DNA of 64,000 nucleotides, from assembly GCF_018614075.1 (NCBI RefSeq), contig NZ_JAGGOZ010000029.1, positions 1 through 64,000 on the forward strand. Reading direction: 5' to 3'. The notes under the pieces are model-generated. The model searched no databases. It saw only the letters and a program-made list of their open reading frames with translations, and was not told where the DNA came from. Positions 17,232-25,569 of the stretch are shown piece by piece (positions within the stretch are counted from its first letter, which is position 1; each line of letters starts with the position of its first letter). Made by a program: the position numbers and the translations under genes. The DNA comes from Streptomyces sp. ISL-94 (GTDB lineage Bacteria; Actinomycetota; Actinomycetes; Streptomycetales; Streptomycetaceae).

Positions 17232-17716
17232 GCGGGACCTCACTCGGTGATCGCGAAGCTCCCGGCGCCGGACCGCGAGGGCGCCGGAGGAGCCGCCATT
17301 CTTAAAAGCCCCGCAGCGGCGTGGCAAGCGACCTCTACTCAGCGCCAAGGACTTCCGGGGCCCCGCTTGAATAGGCCCGAAGATCGTGCATACACGTGCC
17401 GAAGCCACTCCGGCAGCAGACTGACGCACGGCCAGGTACACCCCCCGTCAACCCCGTTGGTGAAGGCGAAACAGGAGTCACCGATTCCGTTTCCGGCGGA
17501 GTGAGGCATGTCCAGGCTAAATAGGCACAAGTATCGACATGTCGATGGTTGACGATCTCCGCAGGGCCTGCCGGGCCGACGTATGCGCCGTGACGCATCT
17601 CACAGCTTCGGGAGGGAACCGGACGCCGCCACCTCACCCGGATGCCCGGCCCACCGGGCATCGAACCGCGACGGGCCTTTGACTGAAGAGTCCCGAGGAC
17701 TCGGAACGCTGGAGGC
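17232..17716. promoter_or_regulatory. divergent intergenic region with 14-bp palindrome
   Basis: This 485-base region separates the CAP-domain and lipoprotein genes and contains no supported gene. It includes the perfect palindrome atcgacatgtcgat at 17533-17546, which is AT-richer than the surroundings and could be a dimeric-regulator operator. I looked for a c-di-AMP (ydaO-type) riboswitch, common before cell-wall hydrolase genes in streptomycetes, and did not see its conserved core. Confidence 0.4.
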
Positions 17717-18223
17717 GTGGTGGCGGCGATCGCGTGGACGCGTGGTGCGGCGGGTGTGGTGCTGTCGGTGGTGGCTCTCGGTGCTGCGGGCTGTTCCAAC
17801 GGCGACAGCCCCTCCGGCGCCGCGTCGAGGGCCGCGTCGGCGGTGAAGTCGGCCGGCGAGGCGGTCTCCTCGGCCGCCGCCGAGGCCGCAAAGGCCGCCG
17901 AGTCCGCCGCGGCCGTCGCGAAGGACAAGCTCGCCGAGGTCAAGGACGGGGCCGACGCCAAGGAGGAGGTGGCCTTGGGCTCGGTGACGACCGACGCGGA
18001 GGGGTACACGAAGGTCCCCGTGATGGCACGGAACACCGACGAGGGGACGAAGTCCTTCGCGGTCCAGGTCGAATTCAAGGACGAGGGCGGCAAGTTGATC
18101 GACACCGTGGTGGTGACGGTCTCGGACGTGGCCGGGAAGGGCGCGGGAGAGGGCACGGCCCGCAGCACGCACAGACTGTCCGGCACGGTGTCGGCGCAGA
18201 TCGGCACCGCCCTGCGCTACTGA
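17717..18223 (+). CDS. probable lipoprotein with FxLYD-like domain
   Basis: A 168-residue putative lipoprotein. A signal sequence (VVLSVVALGAAGC) ends in a lipobox-like AAGC, placing the acylated cysteine at residue 26. A long Ala/Lys/Glu helix region (about 33-75) suggests an extended or coiled segment between the membrane anchor and the C-terminal beta domain. The last 80 residues (YTKVPVMARNTDEGTKSFAV through FKDEGGKLIDTVVVTVSDVA) resemble the FxLYD fold found in actinobacterial lipoproteins. The GTG start is preceded by GGAGG. Function unknown. Confidence 0.7.
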   Translation: MVAAIAWTRGAAGVVLSVVALGAAGCSNGDSPSGAASRAASAVKSAGEAVSSAAAEAAKAAESAAAVAKDKLAEVKDGADAKEEVALGSVTTDAEGYTKVPVMARNTDEGTKSFAVQVEFKDEGGKLIDTVVVTVSDVAGKGAGEGTARSTHRLSGTVSAQIGTALRY

Positions 18224-18301
18224 GCTTCAGGGCCGGCCGGCCGCGCGAAGCGCGCAGGCCGGGCGGCGTGGCCCGGGTGCGGACCGGCCGGCTGAGGACA
18301 A

Positions 18302-18517
18302 TCAGCCTCCGGGCTCCTCGCGGCGGGTCTTCCGTGCCTGCTCAGGCGCCTCTCCCGGCCGGTCCAGCCGGCTCGCCTCGTCGGTGTCCGCGGCCCGGAC
18401 GGGAGGCTCGTCCTTGTCCGGAGCCCCGGGCCGGGGTGCGACGTGCGGGGCGCGGCGACGTTGCTCGTCGTCGTGGTCGTGCAGGGGAGCGCCTCCGGCG
18501 CCGCCTTGGTCTTCCAT
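18302..18517 (-). CDS. small hydrophilic protein of unknown function
   Basis: A 71-residue, strongly charged, probably disordered protein (MEDQGGAGGAPLHDHDDEQR at the start, REEPGG at the end). There is no recognised domain, signal or membrane segment. It is called because an excellent AGGAGGAAAGG motif lies at the right distance before the ATG and codon usage is typical. Longer upstream in-frame starts lack such a motif. Similar small acidic/basic proteins occur throughout this stress-gene-rich window. Confidence 0.55.
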   Translation of the reverse strand: MEDQGGAGGAPLHDHDDEQRRRAPHVAPRPGAPDKDEPPVRAADTDEASRLDRPGEAPEQARKTRREEPGG

Positions 18518-18696
18518 GGCCTTTCCTCCTCGTGCGTCGTGTCTTCCCCGCCCTGCGCGTGCCCTGCCGCCGCTGCGGAAAACCTGCGGCTCCCCGGCCT
18601 CACGGCCGCGGATCGGTTGGACCCGTGGCGACCGGGTAGCCCTTCCAGGAGGGGGTGACCATCGGGTCCGCACCCCAGACGAGGAGGAGCGGTTCC

Positions 18697-18936
18697 ATGC
18701 ACTCGTTTGCCATACCGCTGATCCCCACGGAGGAAGGCGGCCTACTCATCCCGGCCGAACAGGTAACAGCCCTCTTGCGGGGTGTGGCCGCCGACTGGGC
18801 GACAGCCATGGAGCTCGACTCCCCGGAAGCCGACCCCGAGACGGTGCTGGCGATGACGGAGGCCCTCACTCAGCTCGCCGATCAGATCGACGCCGAGTGC
18901 ATCGCCTGCGCCTCCCGGCCGGAACAGGGCTACTGA
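18697..18936 (+). CDS. small conserved actinobacterial protein (probably DUF6213)
   Basis: A 79-residue soluble protein beginning MHSFAIPLIPTEEGGLLIP and continuing with two helices (EQVTALLRGVAADWATAMEL, ETVLAMTEALTQLADQIDAE). It resembles a small family conserved in streptomycetes that I believe is DUF6213, a name given from memory. A GAGGAGG motif supports the ATG. Two cysteines close together near the C-terminus (ECIACAS) could bind metal, which is speculative. Function unknown. Confidence 0.7.
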   Translation: MHSFAIPLIPTEEGGLLIPAEQVTALLRGVAADWATAMELDSPEADPETVLAMTEALTQLADQIDAECIACASRPEQGY

Positions 18937-18974
18937 GGCGGTCGACGGGGGTGGACGTGGACGACACTGGAAGA

Positions 18975-19850
18975 GTGAACGCACCGGCGCTCCTCCCCCT
19001 CGAGCATCTGCGGGAGCAGATCGGCAGCAGCCTGTTCAGCCGCGTCGCGGGGCCCGCGGGGCCGGAGAACCGCGCCCGCATCCACTACACGCCCGGCCCT
19101 CGCTGGTTCGGTCCCGAGCGCCCCATCCGTAGGGTGCACGGGGACGCCTCGATGTTCATCGGGGGTCTGAGCGCCTTGCTGCTCCAGTCGCTGCACCCGC
19201 TGGCCATGGCGGCCGTCGCCGCGCATTCGGGCTACCGCGGTGATCCCTGGGGCCGGCTCCAGCGCACCAGCACGTTCCTCGCCGTCACCACGTACGGCGC
19301 GGCCGAGGACGCCGAGCAGGCGGTCGCCCGGGTACGCGCCGTCCACCAGCGGGTGGCCGGGGTCACCGCCGAGGGGGAGGCGTACCGGGCCGGGGATCCG
19401 CATCTGCTGGAGTGGGTGCACGTGGCGGAAGTCGAATCGTTCCTGCGGGCGCACCAGCGGTTCGGCGCCGCCCCGCTGGACGGGGTGGGCTGCGACGGCT
19501 ACCTCGCCGACACCGCCCGGGTCGCCGCGGCCCTCGGGGTCGTGGACCCGCCTCGCGACCGGGCGGCACTCGCCGAGCGCCTGGCGGCGTACCGGCCCGA
19601 GCTGCGCAGCACCCGGGAGGCCCGCGAGGCCGCGCGCTTCCTGCTGTTGCGGCCGCCGCTGCCGCCGGCCGCGCGCGGCCCGTACGCCGTACTGGCGGCG
19701 AACGCCGTCTCGCTGCTGCCGCCGTGGGCCCGCGAGCTGCTCGGTCTTCCCCGCCTCCCGCTGGTGGAGCGGATGTGCGTACGCCCGGCCGGGCACGCGC
19801 TCACCGGAGCGATCCGGTGGGCCATGCGCCCGCCGCCCACCACCGCCTGA
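18975..19850 (+). CDS. MpaB-type oxygenase (DUF2236)
   Basis: A 291-residue protein of the MpaB/DUF2236 family, heme-dependent oxygenases related to the rubber-cleaving latex-clearing protein and the fungal enzyme MpaB. Family landmarks are RRVHGDASMFIGGLSALLLQ near residue 55 followed by LHPLAMAAVAAHSGYRGDPW, then TYGAAEDAE and HRRVAGV-like HQRVAGV, and the helical C-terminus. The conserved histidines in this region are candidate heme ligands. The GTG at the start of MNAPALLPLEHL is favoured, with a weak GGAAG motif; a GTG eight codons earlier is also possible. Substrate unknown. Confidence 0.82.
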   Translation: MNAPALLPLEHLREQIGSSLFSRVAGPAGPENRARIHYTPGPRWFGPERPIRRVHGDASMFIGGLSALLLQSLHPLAMAAVAAHSGYRGDPWGRLQRTSTFLAVTTYGAAEDAEQAVARVRAVHQRVAGVTAEGEAYRAGDPHLLEWVHVAEVESFLRAHQRFGAAPLDGVGCDGYLADTARVAAALGVVDPPRDRAALAERLAAYRPELRSTREAREAARFLLLRPPLPPAARGPYAVLAANAVSLLPPWARELLGLPRLPLVERMCVRPAGHALTGAIRWAMRPPPTTA

Positions 19851-19934
19851 AGGCCTCGCCGGAGCTGCGCCGCCGCCCCGGAATGCGGTTCCGCGAGCGC
19901 GGTGGGCCCATGGCAGGGCGGGTAGGCGCCGCCC

Positions 19935-20126
19935 ATGAACGAGACCAGGCAGGGGAAACCGGGCGAGATCGTGCAGGAGAGCGGGATCTACGCGTGCGAC
20001 TGCGGCAAGGAGCACCTGTGGAGCAAGAGCACCGACGTCCGCGGACACCGGTTCCCGCCCCTGCCCTACGACTGTGCGGGGCACACGTGGACGCTGCGTA
20101 CGCAGGCCCACCCGGACCAGGACTGA
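19935..20126 (+). CDS. small Cys/His protein, possible zinc-binding
   Basis: A 63-residue protein with a compact pattern of candidate zinc ligands: YACDCGKEHLW in the middle and YDCAGHTW near the end, separated by a polar loop. This resembles a small treble-clef or zinc-ribbon fold but I do not recognise a named family. The ATG is preceded by a purine stretch (ggcgg) at reasonable spacing. It lies between the oxygenase and the UdgX gene on the same strand. Function unknown. Confidence 0.65.
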   Translation: MNETRQGKPGEIVQESGIYACDCGKEHLWSKSTDVRGHRFPPLPYDCAGHTWTLRTQAHPDQD

Positions 20127-20302
20127 CCGCCCACCGGGCCCGTCGGGCCGCGCGGACCACCGCCGTCACCGTGCCGGGACGGCGCCGGGTCCGAGCGTTT
20201 CGGTCCGTGCCCAGCGGGGCAGACGCCGGTTGCCGCCCCGCGGTCACGAACGCGGGGCGGACCAGTCGCCCGAGCCGGGGCGACCGTACGGAGGTGGTGG
20301 CG

Positions 20303-21001
20303 ATGGGCGGCGGCACGGGCAGCAGTACGAACGCCGGCCCGGCCCCGGCCTCGGGGCAGGAGTACGACGCCGGCCCCTATCTCCCGTCACGCGGCGGCCT
20401 GCCGAATCTGCGGAGGGCGGCGGCCGGCTGCAGAGGATGCCCGCTGTTCGCGGATGCCACCCAGACCGTCTTCGGCAAGGGCCCGGCCGATGCCCGGCTG
20501 ATGCTCGTCGGCGAGCAGCCGGGCGACCAGGAGGACCGGGAGGGCGAACCCTTCGTCGGCCCGGCGGGCAAGCTGCTGCGCAGGGCGCTCGACGAGGCGG
20601 GGCTCGGGGACGAGGACCCGTACGTGACCAACGCGGTCAAGCACTTCAAGTTCACCGTGGCCCCGCGCGGCAAGCGCCGCATTCACAAGGCACCGAGTCT
20701 GCGGGAGATGACCGCGTGCCGCCCCTGGCTCGCGGCGGAGCTGCGGCTGGTCGATCCCGAGATGCTGGTGGTACTGGGTGGCACGGCGGGCAAGGCGCTG
20801 CTCGGATCCTCGTTCCGAGTGGGCGAGCGGCGCGGCGTGCTGCTCCCGATGCCGCCGCTGCCCGGCGCGGAGACGTTCGCGGGGCACGGACAGCTGCTGG
20901 TGACAGTGCATCCCTCGGCGGTGCTTCGGGCCGACGACCGCGAGTCCGCCTTCGCAGGCCTCGTCGCGGACCTGTCGGTGGCCGCCACTGCGCTGGAGTA
21001 A
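20303..21001 (+). CDS. udgX: UdgX-family uracil-DNA glycosylase
   Basis: A 232-residue family 4-like uracil-DNA-binding enzyme of the UdgX type, which excises or covalently traps uracil in DNA. The cysteines for the [4Fe-4S] cluster begin at AAGCRGCPLF. Motif A is GEQPGDQED. The diagnostic R-loop KRRIH (about residue 119) contains the histidine that forms the covalent uracil adduct in mycobacterial UdgX. The final motif is TVHPSAVLR. The GGAGG motif before the ATG decides the start, although a long open frame runs on upstream. The neighbouring topoisomerase IB gene is convergent. Confidence 0.9.
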   Translation: MGGGTGSSTNAGPAPASGQEYDAGPYLPSRGGLPNLRRAAAGCRGCPLFADATQTVFGKGPADARLMLVGEQPGDQEDREGEPFVGPAGKLLRRALDEAGLGDEDPYVTNAVKHFKFTVAPRGKRRIHKAPSLREMTACRPWLAAELRLVDPEMLVVLGGTAGKALLGSSFRVGERRGVLLPMPPLPGAETFAGHGQLLVTVHPSAVLRADDRESAFAGLVADLSVAATALE

Positions 21002-21111
21002 CCCCTCGAGCTTCAGCGACGTACGCCAGACCCCGCGGCGATCAGCCCCTCCCAGCCGCGGCGGCACGCCTCGTCGGGCAGGGCGTTGCCGTCCGCGTCG
21101 CGGTACGGGGC

Positions 21112-22155
21112 TCAGCGCAGGGGCGCTCTGGTGGGCCGGGGCGGGCTGAGGAGGCGCAGCACCGCCGCCTCGATCTCCCCGTGGGTGGCCGGCTGTCCGT
21201 ACTCGACACCCTTGCCCAGCCGGTCCAGGGCCGGCTTGACGGTGACTCCGTTCTCGAAGAGCTCGAAGAGTCTGGGGTTGATGTACGAGGCCCTGCACAC
21301 GGCCGGTGTGTTGCCCAGGTAGCCGCTCACCTCGTGCACTGCCCGGGCCTCCGCCCTCATGCGCCGGGCCCGGGAGTCGCCCGCGACGTCGACCGAGACC
21401 GCGAGGGCGACCGCCGCCAGGACGGTCGCGTGCCACGTCCTGAAGTCCTTCGCCGTGATGTCCGCACCGGACCTGCTGCGCAGGTAGTCGTTCACCTCGT
21501 CGGCGTGGACATCCCGCCAGGACCGCCCCTGCCAGTACACGAACAGCTGGGAATCGCCGTCGCGGCGGCGCAGCAGTGCTCTGACCACCTCGCAGGTCGT
21601 GGGGTCGGCGAGCGCGAGGGTCTGCTCCTGCCCGGACTTGCCCGGGTAGCGGAAGCAGACCCCGCCACGGCGGCACGCCGCGTGCTCGCGCAGCAGCGTG
21701 GTCAGCCCGTACGCCTCGTGGTCCCTGCGGTACGCCTGGCCGCCGACGCGGAAGAATCCGAGGTCGAGGAGGCGTGCGGCGCAGGCGAGCACCCGGTCCC
21801 GGCCCAGCCCGCGGCCGGCGAGGTCCCGTTCGATGCCCTCTCGCAGTCGGGGAAGTCTCCTCGCGGCGTCGAGGACGTGCTCGTGCTTGGTCGCTTCCTG
21901 CTGTTCGCGGAACCGCTGGTGGTAGAGGTACTGCCGCCGGCCGGCCGCGTCCGTGCCCATGGCCTGGATGTGGCCGCCCGGCCACGTGCAGATCCACACA
22001 TCGGTCCACGCCGGAGGAATCATCAGGGCCCGCAGCCGTGCGCGCTCCGCCGGATCGCTGACGGGCTGCCCCGCCGGATCCAGGTATCGGAATCCCCGGC
22101 CGTGGCGCACCCGGGTGTATCCGGGCCGATCGGGCCGACTCGTGCGCAACCGCAT
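21112..22155 (-). CDS. DNA topoisomerase IB
   Basis: A 347-residue poxvirus-like bacterial topoisomerase IB, which relaxes supercoils by a reversible 3'-phosphotyrosine nick. The N-terminal DNA-binding domain contains RGFRYLDPAG and IPPAWTDVWICTWPGGHIQA. The catalytic domain carries the Arg in FRVGGQAYRRDHEAYGLTTL, the Lys in RYPGKSG, and the tyrosine in the segment NTPAVCRASYINPRL near residue 305. The ATG at MRLRTSR has AGGAGG upstream, whereas the 12-residue upstream extension does not. Length is normal. Such enzymes are common in streptomycetes and are often near DNA-repair genes, here UdgX. Confidence 0.9.
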   Translation of the reverse strand: MRLRTSRPDRPGYTRVRHGRGFRYLDPAGQPVSDPAERARLRALMIPPAWTDVWICTWPGGHIQAMGTDAAGRRQYLYHQRFREQQEATKHEHVLDAARRLPRLREGIERDLAGRGLGRDRVLACAARLLDLGFFRVGGQAYRRDHEAYGLTTLLREHAACRRGGVCFRYPGKSGQEQTLALADPTTCEVVRALLRRRDGDSQLFVYWQGRSWRDVHADEVNDYLRSRSGADITAKDFRTWHATVLAAVALAVSVDVAGDSRARRMRAEARAVHEVSGYLGNTPAVCRASYINPRLFELFENGVTVKPALDRLGKGVEYGQPATHGEIEAAVLRLLSPPRPTRAPLR

Positions 22156-22355
22156 GGCCCTCCTGCCCTCCTGTCGTGCGTCCCTCACCACCTGCCCGGT
22201 TCACCGGCGTGTATCCCCCGTCGGCCGCGGCCGACGGTCGGGGGCGCTTCTCGGTCGAAAAGGCATCTCCCAGCACGGTGGTGTGTGGCGTGGCCGATGC
22301 CGGGCAGGCGCTTCTACACGAAGAAAGAGAGCGAACGCCTCACTCGGAGCCTCGG

Positions 22356-22769
22356 ATGACTCCCTACCCCCACCACCCCCAACGCCACCTCGACCTACCG
22401 TTCGACGTCAGCGCCGCCGGCCGCGCCCGCGATGCGACCTCCCGGTTTCTGCACAGCGCCGGCGACCTGGGGCAGCCGGTGCCCCCGGCGGCCGTGGACG
22501 TCGCCGTCCTGATCGTGACCGAGCTCGTCACCAACGCCGTCCGGCACACGGACGGGCCGTGCAGCCTCGACCTCGTCCTGCACGAGGGGCTGCTCGACAT
22601 CGACGTCACCGACACCAGTTCCGTCCTGCCCGAGCCCCGGCAACCCCACTTCAACGGCAGTGGCGGCTGGGGCTGGATCCTCATCCACCACATCGCCCGC
22701 GATGTGAGCGTCACACCAACTCCCACCGGCGGGAAGCGCGTTCACACCTGCATAGCCGTCGCCGCGTGA
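22356..22769 (+). CDS. ATP-binding anti-sigma-factor-type kinase (RsbW/HATPase_c)
   Basis: A 137-residue GHKL ATPase domain protein of the RsbW/SpoIIAB class expanded in Streptomyces. Such proteins bind sigma factors or phosphorylate STAS antagonists. The N box is visible as VLIVTELVTNAVRHTDG (about residues 50-66), and the G region as GSGGWGWILIHHIARDV near 105; overall the domain is minimal. The start follows a cggag motif. Directly downstream is a STAS-domain gene with a frameshift, its likely partner in a partner-switching pair. Confidence 0.82.
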   Translation: MTPYPHHPQRHLDLPFDVSAAGRARDATSRFLHSAGDLGQPVPPAAVDVAVLIVTELVTNAVRHTDGPCSLDLVLHEGLLDIDVTDTSSVLPEPRQPHFNGSGGWGWILIHHIARDVSVTPTPTGGKRVHTCIAVAA

Positions 22770-22807
22770 CGTCGACCGGCTTCAGTCGATCTGGCGAGCC
22801 GGCCGTC

Positions 22808-23280
22808 ATGAGGGAACCCGTCTTCGAGATCACCGTCGACTCCCCGGCGAGACACTGCTGAGCACTCCGGCCAAGGAGATCGACTTCTCGGCGGAGGGCG
22901 CTCTCGATGCCGTGTTGCGGTCCGTGCCCGCAGGGGTGACCGTGGTTGTCGACATGAGCGGTGTGACCTTCATGGATCTCAGCGGGCTGCGCTTCCTCCT
23001 CGCACTGAGCCGCCGTACGCGCGGGAAGTGCGGGCCGCTCGTCGTCGAGGGTCGGCAGCGCCGGCCCCTGCGTCCCGTTCGCCTTGCCGCCGAACTCGAT
23101 GCCGCTCCCGCGCCCGAGCGGACGGGCACCGGCCCGGACCACGAGATCCACACCGTCCTGCGGTCCCGGCTGGCACTCGCCCGTCTCCTCGGCGGCGCGC
23201 AAGCCGCCCGGTTCGAAGCCGCTTCCCCGTTCGGCCGCTGTGATCTTCGGCCCGGTCGCCGGTCCCCGGTCGCCACTCCC
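22808..23280 (+). pseudogene. STAS-domain anti-anti-sigma factor gene, frameshifted
   Basis: The ATG frame reads MREPVFEITVDSP and then hits a TGA after 17 codons, but one base shift after the tcccc run (near 22845) restores an open STAS domain. It reads GETLLSTPAKEIDF, then VPAGVTVVVDMSGVTFMDLS with the phosphorylatable Ser in DLSGL, then RFLLALSRR. Restoring one C in the run joins the frames. After about 23060 the frame remains open but no longer resembles a STAS protein, and it overlaps the next gene. Either a real frameshift has inactivated the gene or the base is a sequencing error. The 3' boundary is approximate. Confidence 0.6.
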
Positions 23281-23314
23281 CAGTCCCCAGTCGTACAGCA
23301 GGAAGGAGAAACTC

Positions 23315-24217
23315 GTGGAACCCAACGCAGCCGAACGCGGCAGCGGGGCGCCCGACCCCACCACCATGTACCCCCAGCCGGATTTCCCCCCGCAGGAGCA
23401 GGAGCCGCCCGGAGCCACCCGGCCCATGGAGCCGGTCCCCGACCACGGCGAAGGCTCGTACCGCGGCAATGGGCTGCTCGAGGACCGCAAGGCCGTGATC
23501 ACGGGAGGCGACTCGGGCATCGGCCGGGCGGTGGCGCTCGCCTACGCCCGTGAAGGGGCCGACATCCTCTTCACCTACCTTCCCGAAGAAGCGGAGGACG
23601 CCGAGCAGACCATGCGCCTCGTGGAGGAGGCCGGCCGCAAGGCCGTGGCCGTACCCTGCGACATCCGCGAAGAGGAACAGTGCCGGACGGTGATCGACCA
23701 CGCCGTCGCCGAGTTCGGCCGCATCGACATCCTGGTCAACAACGCCGCCTACCAGATGGCCCAGCCGGACGGGATCTCCGCCATCACCACGGAACAGTTC
23801 GACCGGGTCGTGCGGACGAACCTGTACGGCATGTTCTGGCTCTGCAAGGAAGCCCTCCCCCACATGTCCGCCGGCGCCTGCATCATCAACACGACGTCCG
23901 TGCAGGCTTACAAGCCGAGCCCGCCGCTCCTCGACTACGCCATGACCAAGGGCGCCATCGTCACCTTCACCCAGGGCCTGGCCCAGATGCTCGCCCCGCA
24001 GGGAATCCGGGTCAATGCCGTGGCCCCCGGGCCCGTCTGGACCCCTCTGATCCCGTCGACCATGCCGGATCCCACCGAGTTCGGCAAGCAGAGCCCCTTG
24101 GGGCGGCCCGCGCAGCCGGCGGAGATGGCTCCCGCGTACGTGTTCCTCGCCTCCTCCAAGGCGAGTTACATCACCGCCGAGATCCTGAACGCGACCGGCG
24201 GGACACCGCTGCCCTGA
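23315..24217 (+). CDS. SDR family oxidoreductase (general-stress type)
   Basis: A 300-residue short-chain dehydrogenase of the subgroup with a Pro-rich N-terminal extension (YPQPDFPPQEQEPPG) found in stress-induced proteins such as Bacillus YdaD/YhdF. The cofactor motif is TGGDSGIGRAVALAYAREGA at about 64, NNAAYQ at 144, NTTSVQAY with the catalytic Ser, and DYAMTKGA with the YxxxK pair. GGTPLP ends the protein. A GGAAGGAG motif supports the GTG start. Substrate unknown. It follows the anti-sigma/STAS pair in the same direction, consistent with stress-linked expression, which is inference. Confidence 0.85.
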   Translation: MEPNAAERGSGAPDPTTMYPQPDFPPQEQEPPGATRPMEPVPDHGEGSYRGNGLLEDRKAVITGGDSGIGRAVALAYAREGADILFTYLPEEAEDAEQTMRLVEEAGRKAVAVPCDIREEEQCRTVIDHAVAEFGRIDILVNNAAYQMAQPDGISAITTEQFDRVVRTNLYGMFWLCKEALPHMSAGACIINTTSVQAYKPSPPLLDYAMTKGAIVTFTQGLAQMLAPQGIRVNAVAPGPVWTPLIPSTMPDPTEFGKQSPLGRPAQPAEMAPAYVFLASSKASYITAEILNATGGTPLP

Positions 24218-24267
24218 GGCCTGTCGCGGCCGGTGCGCCCGTGCGCCCGAGGCCCTCACGCCCGCCA

Positions 24268-24825
24268 TCAGGCCGCCGGTGCGGCCTCGGCTCCGGCGCC
24301 GGCGCCCAGACGCTCCAGAAGCGCCGCGCGGTGCAGCTCGGCGATCGGCGCGAGGAGGTCGGGGTGGCGCAGCAGGGTGGCCGCGTGGCGGTCGTCATCC
24401 CCGGGCTCGGTCAGGCGGCGGAAGGCGACCGCCACGGCGGCGGCGCGCTCCGTCGAGGTCAGGGCCTGTGCGGCAGTGGCCAGGGCCGGAGCGCCCAGCA
24501 GGCACGCCGCCCAGCTGACCACGACCTCGTCCACCCACGTGCGCCACGCGCGCTGCGACTGTTCCTCCTCCGGGAGGGCGAAGGCGTCGGCGGCATCGGC
24601 ACCGGTGATCCAGTCGAGCCGGTCCGAGCCGCCCGGTCCCGACAGCGCGACGAGCTGCGCGTCCAGCTCCGTCGGATACCGCAGCCAGGCGGCGAGCGTG
24701 ACGGCCTGGCGGGCCTGCGCCTCCACCAGGCCGCGCTGGAATGCACCGCCACCGGAGGGGTAGGCGCGGATCAGCCAGTGCGTTGTCGCCGCTATGAGCG
24801 GGGACAGAGAGAGGTCTGAGGGCAC
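24268..24825 (-). CDS. conserved hypothetical helical protein
   Basis: A 185-residue protein that I cannot assign. It is predicted to be mostly alpha-helical, Ala/Leu-rich and without signal or membrane segments. The N-terminus (PLIAATTHWLIRAYPSGGGA) and central region (RAWRTWVDEVVVSWAACLLG) are amphipathic rather than transmembrane. The GTG start has only a weak Shine-Dalgarno motif. Codon usage on this strand is convincing and there is no better competing frame. Confidence 0.65.
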   Translation of the reverse strand: MPSDLSLSPLIAATTHWLIRAYPSGGGAFQRGLVEAQARQAVTLAAWLRYPTELDAQLVALSGPGGSDRLDWITGADAADAFALPEEEQSQRAWRTWVDEVVVSWAACLLGAPALATAAQALTSTERAAAVAVAFRRLTEPGDDDRHAATLLRHPDLLAPIAELHRAALLERLGAGAGAEAAPAA

Positions 24826-24947
24826 TGGCGACCATCCGGCAGGTTCGGGAGCGAGAACGCCACACTAACGGCCCAATCACCCGGATTGGAATGGGATGGT
24901 CCGAATAGTTGCGCATACCACCCGCCACCGATCGAGGAGGACACATC

Positions 24948-25508
24948 ATGGGACACGGCGGTGACGTCATCGCAGAGCTGACCACCGACCACCAAGAGGT
25001 GGAGGACTTCTTCAAGGAAATCGAGGGACTGCCCTCCGGGGACTCCCGCAGGAAGGACTGCGCCGACAAGGTCACCATCGAGCTGGTCCGGCACTCCGTC
25101 GCCGAGGAGGCCTACCTGTATCCGGCCGTACGCGAGCACCTGCCCGACGGCGACGCCCTCGCGGACAAGGAGCTCGAAGACCACGCGGCGGCAGAGCGGA
25201 TCATGAAGGACCTCGAGGGGTGCGACGCCGACGACCCGAAGTTCGACTCGCTGATCAACAAGCTGATGACCGAGATCCGCGAGCACATCGCCGAAGAGGA
25301 GGGCATCCTCTTCCCTCGAATGCGCGCCATGTGCTCGGCGGAAACGCTCTCCGAACTCGGTGACAAGGTGCGCACGGCCAAGAAGACCGCACCGACCCGC
25401 CCGCATCCGTCCGCCCCGGACAAGCCGCCGGCCAACAAGCTCCTCGCTCCCGGGGTCGGCCTCGTCGACCGCCTCCGCGACATGATGAGCGGACGCGGCA
25501 AGGACTGA
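24948..25508 (+). CDS. hemerythrin HHE-domain protein
   Basis: A 186-residue protein with an HHE cation-binding domain forming a di-iron four-helix bundle, which may bind oxygen or nitric oxide or serve in iron/redox stress responses. Likely ligands are His in LTTDHQEVEDFF (residue about 14), His/Glu in VRHSVAEEAYLYP (about 50), His/Glu in LEDHAAAERIM (about 77), and His/Glu in EIREHIAEEEGILFPRM (about 110). The last 50 residues are Lys/Pro-rich and unconserved. A GAGGAGG motif precedes the ATG. A strong hairpin ends the unit. Confidence 0.9.
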   Translation: MGHGGDVIAELTTDHQEVEDFFKEIEGLPSGDSRRKDCADKVTIELVRHSVAEEAYLYPAVREHLPDGDALADKELEDHAAAERIMKDLEGCDADDPKFDSLINKLMTEIREHIAEEEGILFPRMRAMCSAETLSELGDKVRTAKKTAPTRPHPSAPDKPPANKLLAPGVGLVDRLRDMMSGRGKD

Positions 25509-25529
25509 CTTCCGAGCGGCGTATCCCGG

Positions 25530-25567
25530 CGGCCCCGGCCCGCTCCGCAGGGAGCGGGCCGGGGCCG
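25530..25567. terminator. bidirectional terminator between hemerythrin and cysteine hydrolase genes
   Basis: A perfect 17-bp inverted repeat with a gcag loop, followed by ttt on the plus strand, lies between two converging genes and ends three bases before the stop of the minus-strand gene. Confidence 0.85.
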
Positions 25568-25569
25568 TT

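Noticed and set aside
17232..17716. Possible c-di-AMP (ydaO-type) riboswitch upstream of the CAP-domain gene.
   Set aside because: The conserved ydaO core sequences could not be found on the relevant strand.
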